Assembly: GCA_030448225.1 (NCBI GenBank) | Contig: JAUJNJ010000003.1 | Span: 70,887 to 134,886 of the forward strand | Reading direction: 5' to 3' | Origin: Phycisphaerae bacterium | Lineage (GTDB): Bacteria > Planctomycetota > Phycisphaerae > Tepidisphaerales > Tepidisphaeraceae | DNA length: 64,000 bases | In this document: positions 10,486 to 19,074 of the stretch, in pieces | Position numbering within the stretch: position 1 is the stretch's first letter | Layout of the letters: each line of letters begins with the position of its first letter | The notes under the pieces: generated by a model | The model's input: only the letters and a program-made list of their open reading frames with translations | Databases searched by the model: none | What the model was told of the DNA's origin: nothing | Translations under genes and position numbers: made by a program

Positions 10486-10585
10486 AGTGGCGACGCCCGC
10501 GTCGCGGTCGACGCGCAGCTTCGAGCCTCGCGTTAGACGGGTAAACTTGTGGCTGCTCCACAACCGCGACGCAGGCGTCGCCACT
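10486..10585. repeat. REP-like inverted repeat
   Basis: The 23-base arms AGTGGCGACGCC... at 10486-10508 and ...GGCGTCGCCACT at 10563-10585 are inverted copies with one mismatch. Each arm is internally palindromic around GCGTCGC. It lies between the ccsBA terminator and the 3' end of the leftward AMMECR1 gene. Nothing else is seen in 10350-10650. Confidence 0.65.
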
Positions 10586-10656
10586 TCAAGACGACCAGTC
10601 ACGAGGCAGGTGACGCCTAACTCTGCCAGTCTTCACGGGAATGGAGGATGTTCTCG

Positions 10657-11244
10657 TCACGCCTCGAACGGCTCCGGCCCGATCGTCTGCGTGTTGAAGA
10701 TCTCCAGGCGGGCCGACGGCAGCCGCCACGCGTCGGGCGGCATCCCGAGCTTCTCCGTGCAGAGGCGCGACAGCAGTTCCTCGCGCGACCACCCCGTCTC
10801 GCGCGCCACCTGCGGCAGGAAGCACGCCGTGCGCTTGCCGACCGTGAGGGACACGCCGTCGGTGAGAGGTTCGAACGCGAGCGGCCCGGCGGCGGGGCGG
10901 AGCGGGGAGAGGATGCTCACCTCGATCTCCAGCCGGGGCAATTCGGCGAGGGCGACGCGGTCGTCGGCGAAGCGGGGGTCGTCCAGCACGCCCGCCGCCG
11001 CCCGGCGGACCGCGTGAATGAGCGGCCGCGTCGCCTCGAGCCGGCCGACGCACCCGCGCAGACGGTGCGTGCCGCGCTCGTGGAGCGACACGAAGCACCC
11101 CGCCGGCCGGAGCAGCGCGGGCGACGCCGCCGCCTCCGCCGCGTCCGGCACCGCCTCGCCGGCGAGCGTGCGGCGGATGACGTCGCGGGCGGCGTCGAGC
11201 AGGGCCGGCGCATGTTGCGGATCGAGCAACATGCTGCCCATCAT
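10657..11244 (-). CDS. AMMECR1 domain protein
   Basis: This 195-residue protein covers a complete AMMECR1 domain. The family signature is present as GTHRLRGCVGRLEA near residue 60, followed by the conserved RFADDRVALAELPRLEIEVSILSP stretch, split here as FADDR and IEVSILSPL, and the C-terminal CTEKLGMPPDAW segment. Members are conserved from archaea to humans, and a redox or radical-SAM partner role has been suggested for bacterial relatives, but no reaction is established. Two ATG codons (11244 and 11232) are possible starts. It has no membrane segment and stands alone between repeats, so context says little about function. Confidence 0.85.
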   Translation of the reverse strand: MMGSMLLDPQHAPALLDAARDVIRRTLAGEAVPDAAEAAASPALLRPAGCFVSLHERGTHRLRGCVGRLEATRPLIHAVRRAAAGVLDDPRFADDRVALAELPRLEIEVSILSPLRPAAGPLAFEPLTDGVSLTVGKRTACFLPQVARETGWSREELLSRLCTEKLGMPPDAWRLPSARLEIFNTQTIGPEPFEA

Positions 11245-11318
11245 ACCCCCACCCGTCGCGATGGCAGTCGATATTCCGTTGATGCCCGTTCGCCGCCGCG
11301 GCTACGATGATCGCACGG

Positions 11319-11516
11319 ATGTTCGAGGTCGCCGCCATTCTCGCCGTCGTCGTCGCGCTGCTCGCCGGCACCGCCGGGCGACACCGCCGCCACGCCCAAC
11401 AAACCGACGCGCGGCTCTGCCGAGGCTGCGCGACGAGCCACCCTCATTTCGCCAAGTTCTGCCGCCGCTGCGGGCGGGATTTGACGTCCGATCCGGCGCG
11501 GGCGGAAAAGGCTTAG
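11319..11516 (+). CDS. small membrane protein with C-terminal zinc ribbon
   Basis: This is a peptide of about 65 residues. It has one membrane segment (FEVAAILAVVVALLAGTAG) followed by a zinc-ribbon-like CRGC-x10-CRRCGRDL. Small proteins with an N-terminal helix and a CxxC...CxxCG ribbon are common in planctomycetes. It could start at ATG 11307 or 11319. No function can be assigned. It may be the sole gene on its transcript, followed by a palindromic repeat at 11537. Confidence 0.55.
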   Translation: MFEVAAILAVVVALLAGTAGRHRRHAQQTDARLCRGCATSHPHFAKFCRRCGRDLTSDPARAEKA

Positions 11517-11536
11517 ATGCCTTCGAACGCATCAAC

Positions 11537-11618
11537 GAACCGCGGAGACGCGGAGAGCGCGGAGAAGGCGAAGGCGAGTCTCGCATCAAACTCCGCGCTC
11601 CCCGCGTCTGCGCGGTGG
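11537..11618. repeat. CCGCGGAGACGCGGAG palindromic repeat
   Basis: Left arm AACCGCGGAGACGCGGAG... (11538-11564) is mirrored by ...CTCCGCGCTCCCCGCGTCTG (11591-11610) and a CGCGGTGG end. It is a G+C-shifted member of the ACCACGGAGACACGGAG family also found at 32541, 52131 and 52887. It follows the small zinc-ribbon gene by about 20 bases. Confidence 0.7.
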
Positions 11619-11779
11619 AACGTTTCGGTTGATCGCCCTAGCCCGTCGGACGAGCGTCTAACGTGCACGCGTGACTGACGGCGTCCTCCCGCGGTCGCGG
11701 CGGGCAAGCCCGCCGGCTAGATGGGGCATTCCCGCATCCCATTGACTTCCCGCGCCCGCTGATTGAAAACGTCCGTCAC

Positions 11780-12880
11780 ATGGCCCCGACGACCAAACCC
11801 CGCATCCTCACCGGCGACACGCCGACCGGTAAGCTCCACCTCGGGCACTACGTCGGCAGCGTGGAGAACCGCGTCGCGCTGCAGGACGAGTACGACTGCT
11901 TCTTCCTCATCGCCAACAAGCACGCGTTCACCACCCGCGCCGACCGCCCGGCCGAGATCCGCCAGAGCGTGATCGACATCGCCACCGACTGGCTGGCCGT
12001 GGGCATCGACCCCGACAAGAGCGCGATGTTCGTGCAGAGCGAGGTGCCGGCGATCGACGAGTTGACGTTCTTCTTCGCGATGCTCATCCCGTTCAACCGC
12101 GTGATGCGCAACCCGACGCTCGCCGCCGAGATCCGCGACAAGGGCCTCGGCGACACCTATCCGTTCGGCTTCCCGATGTACGCCGTCGGGCAGTGCGCGG
12201 ACATCCTCGCGTTCCGCCCGGCCGTCGTGCCGGTCGGCGAGGACCAGATCCCGCACCTCGAGCTCACGCGCGAGGTCGCGCGCAAGTTCAACCAGGTCTA
12301 CTGCGGCGTCCACCCGCAGACCGAGGACAAGGATTATCAGAAGAAGGGCGGCCTGCTCCCGATCATCGAGCCGAAGCTCGGCCGGGTGCGCCGCCTCGTC
12401 GGCACCGGCGGGCCGTCGGCGGAGACGGGCCAACTCCTGAAGATGAGCAAGTCGCTCAACAACGCCATCTTCCTCTCCGACGACGCCGACGCGGTGAAGA
12501 AGAAGGTGATGTCGATGTACACCGACCCCAACCGCATCACCGGCAAGGAGCCCGGCGAGACCGACCCGGCCAGGAATCCGCTCTGGGCCTTCCACGAGAC
12601 GTTCAACCCCGACAAGGAGTGGGTTGACGAGCACCGCGCGCTCTACAAGGCCGGCAACATCGGCGACGTCGCGATCAAGCGCAAGCTCGTCGACGTGCTC
12701 AACGCCCTCATCGACCCGATCCGCACGAAGCGCAAACACTTCGAGGCCCGCCCCGACGACGTCATCGACGCCCTTCGGCAGGGCACGAAGCGCGCCAACG
12801 CCGTCGCCGAGGAAACGCTCGCCCTGGCGAAGGCGGCGATGAAGCAGGACTTCTTCGCCCGCAACCTTACGATCGGGTGA
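11780..12880 (+). CDS. trpS: tryptophan-tRNA ligase
   Basis: This class I aminoacyl-tRNA synthetase charges tRNA-Trp. The 366-residue length is normal. The HIGH-type signature is GDTPTGKLHLGHYVG (residues 11-25), and the KMSKS loop is complete as LLKMSKSLNNAI near residue 220. The frame is intact. The start at 11780 gives the usual short N-terminus before the Rossmann fold. Its 3' end overlaps by 14 bases the 3' end of the convergent membrane-protein gene. Confidence 0.96.
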   Translation: MAPTTKPRILTGDTPTGKLHLGHYVGSVENRVALQDEYDCFFLIANKHAFTTRADRPAEIRQSVIDIATDWLAVGIDPDKSAMFVQSEVPAIDELTFFFAMLIPFNRVMRNPTLAAEIRDKGLGDTYPFGFPMYAVGQCADILAFRPAVVPVGEDQIPHLELTREVARKFNQVYCGVHPQTEDKDYQKKGGLLPIIEPKLGRVRRLVGTGGPSAETGQLLKMSKSLNNAIFLSDDADAVKKKVMSMYTDPNRITGKEPGETDPARNPLWAFHETFNPDKEWVDEHRALYKAGNIGDVAIKRKLVDVLNALIDPIRTKRKHFEARPDDVIDALRQGTKRANAVAEETLALAKAAMKQDFFARNLTIG

Positions 12881-13443
12881 GGCGGTCGTTCGGCGCGTGC
12901 GATTCGTCGGCGGACACAGTGCCGGCCACCTGATCGGACACGTCGCCCCGGCCATCATTCCCGACCCGTTGTGCCGGCAAGACCGGCGCGAACCCGCGGC
13001 CGTCGTAGGCCGCACGTTTGATTTCCCCGGCCGCGCGCCACGCGTGCCAGAAGACCGGGATGGCCAGCAGGGTGGCGGCGGCGGGGCAGACGAGGACGGC
13101 CGCGACGTCCCCCTGGCCATCGGCCGCCGGAGTGGAGCACGACCATGCCGCCGACGGCCGCGATCACCTTCGCGCCCGCCAGGCTCGCCAGCGTGTGCGC
13201 GACCCAAATCTGCCTGCGCCGGGCCAGCGATGAGCCGAGCGCGAAGTATGCGATGCCGATCGCGACCATCGCGGTCGCGGCGCCGGCGAACGCCAGCGCG
13301 GGCCGGCCGCGGGCGTCGTTGAACGCCGGGAGAAAGGACAGCGACAAGACGATCAGGATCGCGCCGAACTGGCGGGCGGCCGCGTCGGCGGCGTGGACGT
13401 GGTACCACGGCTCGCCCGGGCGACGGCGCGGCGGGCGGATCAC
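12867..13443 (-). CDS. small multi-pass membrane protein, copy B (frameshifted)
   Basis: About 190 residues with roughly four hydrophobic segments. The first half reads from GTG 13443 and includes GIAYFALGSSLARRRQIWVAH, split here as GIAYFALGS and ARRRQIWVAH. Near 13120 the frame changes, and the continuation reads LVCPAAATLLAIPVFWHAW to a TAA at 12867. The next gene encodes matching segments (GIALFACGDLLRRRQRLRVAQ and LSCPAVLGLLFTSPVIWHAA), so the two are tandem paralogues. The GTG start overlaps the TGA of copy A, implying coupled translation. It is not a recognised family. The indel is probably a sequencing error. Confidence 0.55.
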
Positions 13444-13999
13444 GCGTCACCTTCGGGCGGGGCGGCCGGGCGCGACGCGGCCGGTCGATCTTGGAGGTGG
13501 CGGTCGTCGTCATCGCCGGGCGGCAGCGGCCGGGGCGGCGCCTCCCGCTCAATCCGCCCGCGGAGGTGCGCGTCGTCCTGCGCCGCGAGCGGCTTCACCG
13601 GCAGCGGGACGGCGTGAACGATCGGCCCGAAGCCGGTGGGCCACGCCGTCGGCCGGGACCGCAGCGCCGCCCGCGCGGCATGCCAGATCACCGGGGAGGT
13701 GAACAAGAGGCCGAGGACCGCCGGGCAGCTCAGCGCCCCGCGGCCAAGCGACCCGAAAGCGGCGGCCGTGAGGACGCCGGCAAATCCTATCCCGAGTGAA
13801 CCACCGAGCGCGAGCAGCGATTGTGCGACCCGCAGACGCTGTCGCCGCCGCAGCAGATCACCGCACGCAAACAACGCGATGCCGAACGACAGGCCGGCCG
13901 TCCCGACGCCCACCACCGGCCGAGGTTCCGCACTGCGGTCCCGGCGGCGAACACGAAGATCAATACAGGGGACGCAGCGATCATCAGGAACCCACCCAT
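13440..13999 (-). CDS. small multi-pass membrane protein, copy A (frameshifted)
   Basis: This is the upstream paralogue of copy B. The N-terminus from ATG 13999 (MGGFLMIAASPVLIFVFAAG) changes frame near 13920 and continues GVGTAGLSFGIALFACGDLL, then CPAVLGLLFTSPVIWHAARA. The C-terminus is rich in Pro, Arg and Asp (LPPGDDDDRH). The shared pattern G-I-A-x-F-A-x-G, then RRRQ, then a CPA-containing membrane segment ties it to copy B. No catalytic motif is visible. It lies downstream of the larger duplicated membrane protein on the same strand and may belong to one operon with it. Confidence 0.55.
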
Positions 14000-14077
14000 C
14001 CGTCGCGCGCGACGTCCGCCCGCCGCACGTGGTAGGCGTCGTGTCGAGCGGCTCTCGGCGTCTCCGCTACCACGACA

Positions 14078-15151
14078 TCATCTTTCGTTTCCGTTCTCGT
14101 CGTCCGCCGCCGGCAACACGCGCGCGGGGGCGCGTTCAGGTCGAAGCCGCGGACATGTTCGGCGTCGCGCGCGGATCGCGCCGAGGCTCTTCCACAGGTG
14201 GACGATGAGTTGCACGAGTGCGGCCACAAAGCCGCAGCCAGGATCACCGGGATCGGGCTGACCGGTTCGAGCGTCACGCTCGCGACGAAGAGGCCGATGG
14301 CGAAGAGCGCCTGCAGCGCCGCCGTCGCCAGCGCGACGAGGGCCGCCGCGCGGCTGCGGCGGGCGAGGAAGACCGAGCAAGTCAGGTAGAGCACGCCCGG
14401 CACGAACCAGATCAGCAGCCCGCCGCCGATGAAGTAGAGCCGGAACTGCGGGAAGCGGTTGCGGTAGCCGAACGCGACGATCACGATCAGCCCGAGCAGC
14501 GCCGACACGATGCCGAGCAACCGCGTCGACCGCACGGCCAGGTGCAGCGGGCGGGCGGGGTCGACCTTGGCGTCCGGCGGGGGCGGCGTCACCGCGGGTC
14601 CTCCAGCTGCCGGCGGCGGGGCCGGGGCCGGCGATGGGCCCGTGCCGGCCATGACAACCGCCGTGGCCGGGCGCACGCCCAGCGGCTCGAAGCCGCGCTG
14701 CGACGCGTCCGTCAAGCGGATCGCGGCGTACGACTTTGCGAGGTGGTAGATCAACTGCGCGAGGGCGGCGACCCAGAGCAGGAGGAGCACGCCGGTCGCA
14801 ATCGCCGGTTCCGTCACCGCCTTCTTCCGCGAGGCGGAACGCGAACGCCGCGAGTGCGCCGAGCGCGACGAGGCCGTGCAGCGACGCGACGACGATGCCC
14901 GCCGTCACCGCCCACGGCGCCCGCCGCTTCAGAAAGCTCGAGACGACGAGGTACGCGATCGCGGGGCCGAGGTAGATCAGCACGACGCCCGCGATGATCG
15001 CGATCGCCACCGGGCTGATGCCGGGAGCGGCTGCGAACATGGAGACGAGGGCGAGGCAGCCGACCACGGCGAATACGATGCCCAGCACGCGCGTCGAGCG
15101 AATCGCCAGGTGGAGCGGTCGGCGCGGGTCACCCTTGGGGGGGAGGGGCAT
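14078..15151 (-). CDS. membrane protein with two tandem copies of a four-helix unit (frameshifted)
   Basis: The reconstructed product has two similar halves. Both start RPLHLA(I/V)RSTR(V/L)LGIV (near 15120 and 14555) and run through about four membrane segments to a (I/V)YHLAKSYAAIR or IVHLWKSLGAIR end. A Pro/Ala linker separates them. The reading frame changes near 14818 and returns near 14235, so the outer parts share a frame and the middle does not, which fits two compensating indels. The start overlaps the preceding gene by 23 bases. I know no function. The duplication, the neighbouring paralogous pair and the shared strand suggest a locally expanded membrane-protein cluster. Confidence 0.55.
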   Translation of the reverse strand: MPLPPKGDPRRPLHLAIRSTRVLGIVFAVVGCLALVSMFAAAPGISPVAIAIIAGVVLIYLGPAIAYLVVSSFLKRRAPWAVTAGIVVASLHGLVALGALAAFAFRLAEEGGDGTGDCDRRAPPALGRRPRAVDLPPRKVVRRDPLDGRVAARLRAAGRAPGHGGCHGRHGPIAGPGPAAGSWRTRGDAAPAGRQGRPRPPAAPGRAVDAVARHRVGAARADRDRRVRLPQPLPAVPALLHRRRAADLVRAGRALPDLLGLPRPPQPRGGPRRAGDGGAAGALRHRPLRRERDARTGQPDPGDPGCGFVAALVQLIVHLWKSLGAIRARRRTCPRLRPERAPARVLPAADDENGNER

Positions 15152-16130
15152 CGCGGTCCTTTCCCGTCGCGGGCGGGACGGGCCGCGACGCGTCGATGAA
15201 GCCCGGCGTCGTCGCGCCGGCGGGCGGCGACGTCGGCTGCGCCGGCTCGGCAGAGATTGGCGGCAGCGCGGCGGGCGGATCAGCCGGCGACAGTGACGGC
15301 GACGCCGCGGGCGAAGCGGCCGGCGACGTTGACTGTGGCGTTGACGACGACGTCGGCACCGCGGCGGAAGCCGGCGGTTGCGGGGCGGCGTAGCCGTACC
15401 CGTACCCGTAGCCGTAGTTCGACTGCGGCGGCGACTGCTGCGGCGCCGGCTGGCCGTAATAAGCTTGGCCGTACGGGTTCGGCGGTTGCTGCTGCGCGTG
15501 GGCCTGCTGCTGTTGTTGGTATTGCCAGTATTGCGCCTGGTAGTGCTGCCGCTGTAGGGCGAGCCGGTCGGGCGTCTGGGCGCGCAGCACGCCGACGAGC
15601 CAGACGAGCAGCAGGACGAACGCCGCCAGCGGCACGGCGATCACGCAGGCCATGATCCCCAGCATCGGGTTCATGACCGCGCCGACGATCATCACCAGCA
15701 CCATCAGGCCGCAGACCGCCGTGAGGATCGCCGCCACGACCGTCGCGCCAATCGTCGCGCCGCGGCTGCCGCGCCGCGCGCCGGCGCCGAGCAGCTCGAG
15801 GCCGACGCCGACGAGCATCACCATGACCTGCACCGCGACGCCGAGCGTCCGCGCGGTCTCGATCGAGAACGGCATCCGCTGGCCCGGCGGCAGCATCGCC
15901 TGCTGCTGCTCCATGTAGGCCTGGAAGTCGGCGGTCGAGACGGTGAGGCCGCTGATCACGTTGCACGTCCCGAACACCGCCATCAGCCCGCCGACCACGA
16001 ACAGCAGCGTGCCCGCCCGCCGCGCGCGGGCCAGCGGGTCGGCGGCGGGGCGGTAATAGTCGAAGTCGACCGGCGGCGGCGGCGGCGGCGACGAGGGGGG
16101 CGGGAACGAGGGGGGCGGGTACTGGCTCAA
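15129..16130 (-). CDS. proline/glutamine-rich four-helix membrane protein
   Basis: This 333-residue protein starts with a proline-rich cytoplasmic stretch (MSQYPPPSFPPPSSPPPPPP). Four membrane segments follow at about residues 40-60, 95-115, 125-150 and 155-185. The tail is low-complexity: a Gln/Tyr-rich block (QAQYWQYQQQQQAHAQQQ), repeated GYGYGYGY, then Ser/Pro/Ala. The tail resembles disordered scaffolds, but no family is recognised. It is the first gene of the leftward cluster that includes the duplicated membrane protein and the two small paralogues. The frame is intact. Confidence 0.7.
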   Translation of the reverse strand: MSQYPPPSFPPPSSPPPPPPVDFDYYRPAADPLARARRAGTLLFVVGGLMAVFGTCNVISGLTVSTADFQAYMEQQQAMLPPGQRMPFSIETARTLGVAVQVMVMLVGVGLELLGAGARRGSRGATIGATVVAAILTAVCGLMVLVMIVGAVMNPMLGIMACVIAVPLAAFVLLLVWLVGVLRAQTPDRLALQRQHYQAQYWQYQQQQQAHAQQQPPNPYGQAYYGQPAPQQSPPQSNYGYGYGYGYAAPQPPASAAVPTSSSTPQSTSPAASPAASPSLSPADPPAALPPISAEPAQPTSPPAGATTPGFIDASRPVPPATGKDRDAPPPQG

Positions 16131-16647
16131 GGCGAATCCCGGGTGTCAGGTGGCGGCGGCGGCGGCGATCGCGCGGACCGGCGGGGCGTCCGCCGCGTCG
16201 GCGCCCGCCGATGGTCGTGGGCCGCCGCGCACGCGTCAAGTCGCGCCGGGCGAGCAACGGCCATCGACGCCGGCGTCCCGCTCCCGGTGATCGCATCTCG
16301 CGATGACCCGCCGCGCCGCGCGTCGGGCGAGCGAGGCAGGCCCGCCCGAAGACGCGCGCGGTACGACGGTCCGGCGACGTGGCGACGTCTGCGTCTCGGT
16401 GGTGGCGCGGCCGCGAGTCCGGCCCACCAACGGAACGCCGCTGCGCGGCGGCGAAGCGGGCGCCGCAATCATCGCGCGGCCGAGGCGTCGTCAGCCGTTG
16501 CCCGGTGCGAGACGTGCCGCCCGCTCAACGGACTCGCTCCGTTCGTCGAACCGTGCGGAAAACGCACGGCCGCGAAGCGCTCACATCCCAGTTAAACGAG
16601 ATGCGCAAAACGGCCGTTCGGGCGTGGTTGCAAGTTGAATTTTCGTG
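16131..16647. other. gene-free spacer
   Basis: About 500 bases between the proline-rich membrane protein and rsmE, both leftward. Open frames here have no family resemblance and arginine-rich shadow composition. I see no repeat, terminator or clear promoter, only the likely 5' untranslated region of the membrane-protein cluster. Confidence 0.5.
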
Positions 16648-17430
16648 CTACGAGCGCGCCGCGTCGGCCGGAGTGTCGTCCGTCGGCGGCTCCAGGGTCG
16701 CCGCCGCCGCCGCCGCGACGACGGCGGCCACGGCGACGGCGGCGGTCTCGATCCGCAGGATGGTCTCCGTCAATCGCACGAACGCCACGCCCGCCGCGGC
16801 GAAGCGGTCGAGTTCCGCGGGCGTCCAGCCCCCCTCGGGGCCGACGAAGGCGAGCACGTCGCCGCCCGCCGCCGCAAGCCCGCCTTCGATCGCGTCGAAC
16901 ACGGTGCGGCCGGGGCGCTCGGTCGACAAGCACCACGCGACGCCGCCGCCGCCGGCCGGGCTCGTCTCCAGCAGGCGGTTCACCGGCGTGAGCGGGGCGA
17001 TAGTCATCACGCCCGCCCGGCGCGACTGCTTGGCCGCCTCGGTGGCGATGCGGACCCAGCGGTCGTGCTTCCCCTTCCCCTCCGGCAGCACGACGCTCCG
17101 CGCCGCCGCCAGCGGCACCCACTCGGCCGCGCCCAGTTCGCTCAGCTTCTCGACCATCCAGTCCGCCCGGTCCCCCTTCGGGACCGCCGACGCCACGACC
17201 AGCCGTCGCCGCGCCGCCGCGGCTGGCGCGCGGATCACCTCGACGCGCACGAGCGCCGCGTCGCCGCCGTCCGTCAGCAGCACGCCGTCGGCCGTCGCGC
17301 CGGCGTCGTCGAAGACCTCCACGATCGTGCCGTGCGGCAGGCGCAGCACGTCGCGGGCGTGGTGCGCCTGGGCGGTGTCGATCGCGATCTCCCCGACCGT
17401 AAGCCGGCCGACATGGATTCTCCGTGCCAC
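16648..17430 (-). CDS. rsmE: 16S rRNA m3U1498 methyltransferase
   Basis: RsmE uses S-adenosylmethionine to methylate N3 of U1498 in 16S rRNA. The 260-residue length is normal. An N-terminal PUA-like part (MARRIHVGRLTVGE) is followed by the SPOUT domain. Signature segments are KGDRADWMVEKLSELG, RWVRIATEAAKQSRR, the SAM-site FVGPEGGWTPAELD and the knot end LRIETAAVA. The C-terminus is unusually Ala-rich. The frame is intact. It is preceded by a heptamer-type palindrome at 17542-17620. Confidence 0.93.
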   Translation of the reverse strand: MARRIHVGRLTVGEIAIDTAQAHHARDVLRLPHGTIVEVFDDAGATADGVLLTDGGDAALVRVEVIRAPAAAARRRLVVASAVPKGDRADWMVEKLSELGAAEWVPLAAARSVVLPEGKGKHDRWVRIATEAAKQSRRAGVMTIAPLTPVNRLLETSPAGGGGVAWCLSTERPGRTVFDAIEGGLAAAGGDVLAFVGPEGGWTPAELDRFAAAGVAFVRLTETILRIETAAVAVAAVVAAAAAATLEPPTDDTPADAARS

Positions 17431-17541
17431 GGCCGGGGATTATCAGAACCCGCCGGTCGGGGGCAACTTTCGTTGCGGCGGGATTTCTCCGTAGTTATGC
17501 TGTGCCCTGGGCCGTCCGATCAGGGCAAGGGAGTGCTCGTC

Positions 17542-17620
17542 AAAGGATGAAGGATGAAGGCAGAAGGATGAAAGCGGGCAAGTGCCGTGCGTTTCATCCT
17601 TCGAACTTCCTTCCGCCTTC
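17542..17620. repeat. heptamer palindrome, unit AGGATGA
   Basis: AAAGGATGAAGGATGAAGGC... (17542-17573) repeats a 7-base unit. The inverted arm TTTCATCCTTCGAACTTCC... lies at 17592-17620. It occupies the gap between the divergent rsmE and 17640 genes. It belongs to the same structural class as 32283, 32541 and 35746 but uses a different unit. Confidence 0.7.
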
Positions 17621-17639
17621 GTTGTGAAGGGAGTCACGC

Positions 17640-18898
17640 ATGGGTCAGGCCGCCGTGGACCTGCCCGATCCGCTCGACCAGCAGCCGCCCGGCAATTCCG
17701 CCGGGGTGGACGATCTGCTCGCGCAACTCGCGGGCGACGAGATCGACCGGCTGCTCTCGAGGCCGACGCGGCCCCGCCGCGCACGCCCGCCCCCGCTCCC
17801 ACGCCGGCCCCCGCGCCCGCCGCCCGACCGACGCCGTCGCCCGCCCCGCGCGCGCTCTCCCGCAAATCGCCCTTGGCGAAGCTGAACGACCTGGCCGACC
17901 TGCCGCCGGTCGAGACGGCCGCCGAGTGGTCGACGCCGCCCGCCGGGAGCGTCCTCCCCACGCTGCCGCCGACGTTCCTCGATTCGACGACGGGCGGGGC
18001 GATGTCCTTCGACGAGCCGACTGCGGCCGCGCGCGCAACCGCACGCGCGCATTTCGGCACCGCGCCCGTCGGGAGCTTGGCACCGACCGCGGACGTGGCG
18101 GCGGACCAGGAGCCCGAGACGTCGCTCGGCGACCTGCTCGACGGCCTCGACGCCGGCACCGCCGCCGCCAATGAGGACGGCACGGCCCGCCGGGCGGCCC
18201 GCGCGACGCCGATCCCGTTCGAGCCGTGGGCGGGACGGCCGGCGACAAACCCGGCGGCGCCCCGACCCCGCAACCCACCTGCCGGCCGACGAGACCGCCG
18301 GCCCGCTCGACGAGTCCACCGTCCCCTCGGCGCGGCGTTCGATCGCGGCAGACGAAGACGCCGGCACCTCCGTGGCCGAGCGGGGCGCGCTCGACGCGGC
18401 TCGTGGACGACGAGATCAACCAGGCCGCCACGGCCGCCGCGCGCTCGCCGCCGCCACGCTCGCCGCGCGCCGCCGCCGGCGGTCACCCGCGGCACGCCCG
18501 CGACGGCGGCGCCCGACGACGTTGACGCGCTGCCGCTGTTCCTCCGCCCGCTCGAGTGGCTCAACGCGCCGATCGACGCTAGCCCCGAGTGGGTGCGCGA
18601 CCTCGTCGGCAAGGCCGCGATCGTCACGATGGTGAACGCGGTGGCCGTGCTGCTCTACGTGCTGATCTTCCGTCGGTGGGGAAACGCTCCCGCCACGCCT
18701 CTCCCGTCACGGTGCTTCCACGGCGACACGCGCGCTCTTCGAGCGGCGGCTAAACGTCTCATCTCGGAGCGTGTCCGGCTAGTCGTTGTCGAAACCCCGA
18801 AGGTGCCGTCGGCCGTGCCGCGCGCTACCGCACGGGCCTCGCCGCGTCCGCCAGTGCCACGGCGGACCGAGCAATCCGCGAAGATCGCAGGGATGTGA
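17640..18898 (+). CDS. Pro/Ala-rich protein with C-terminal membrane anchor (several frameshifts)
   Basis: From ATG 17640 the product reads DLLAQLAGDEIDRLLS, changes frame near 17760, and then has a long disordered Pro/Ala/Asp region (LAKLNDLADLPPVETAAEW). Further frame changes lie near 18250, 18400 and 18470. The conserved-looking end is LPLFLRPLEWLNAPIDASP then a membrane helix (AAIVTMVNAVAVLLYVLIF) near 18610-18670. Composition after about 18690 looks non-coding, so the true stop is probably near there and has been lost to an indel; the frame stays open to 18898. The family is not recognised. It could be an inner-membrane anchored regulator or scaffold, but this is a guess. Confidence 0.5.
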
Positions 18899-19026
18899 TC
18901 GTTCTCGTCGGTGAACGAGACACCGCCGCGCCGGAGCGTGTCATGGCGGAGTTTGAGGATGGGCCGCTCGCGACGCATAACGGACCAGCATTCAACGGCC
19001 GGCCGGGCGCTGCCGAGCCGCGTTGG

Positions 19027-19074
19027 AATCACAAGGACCGTTCCGCCCGGCCGGTCCGTTGCAGTGCGGGGTTA
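19027..19074 (-). repeat. REP-like 3'-UTR repeat, intact copy
   Basis: On the minus strand this 48-base element starts with the TAA stop codon of the gene at 19072-19422 and contains the imperfect hairpin GGACCG...CGGTCC. A second copy, matching at 48 of 49 aligned flank bases, is split by the IS110 element: 25341-25355 (15 of 15) and 26601-26634 (33 of 34). There too the repeat begins with the TAA stop codon of the gene before it. It is likely a mobile terminator-like palindrome and the insertion target of the IS. Confidence 0.75.
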
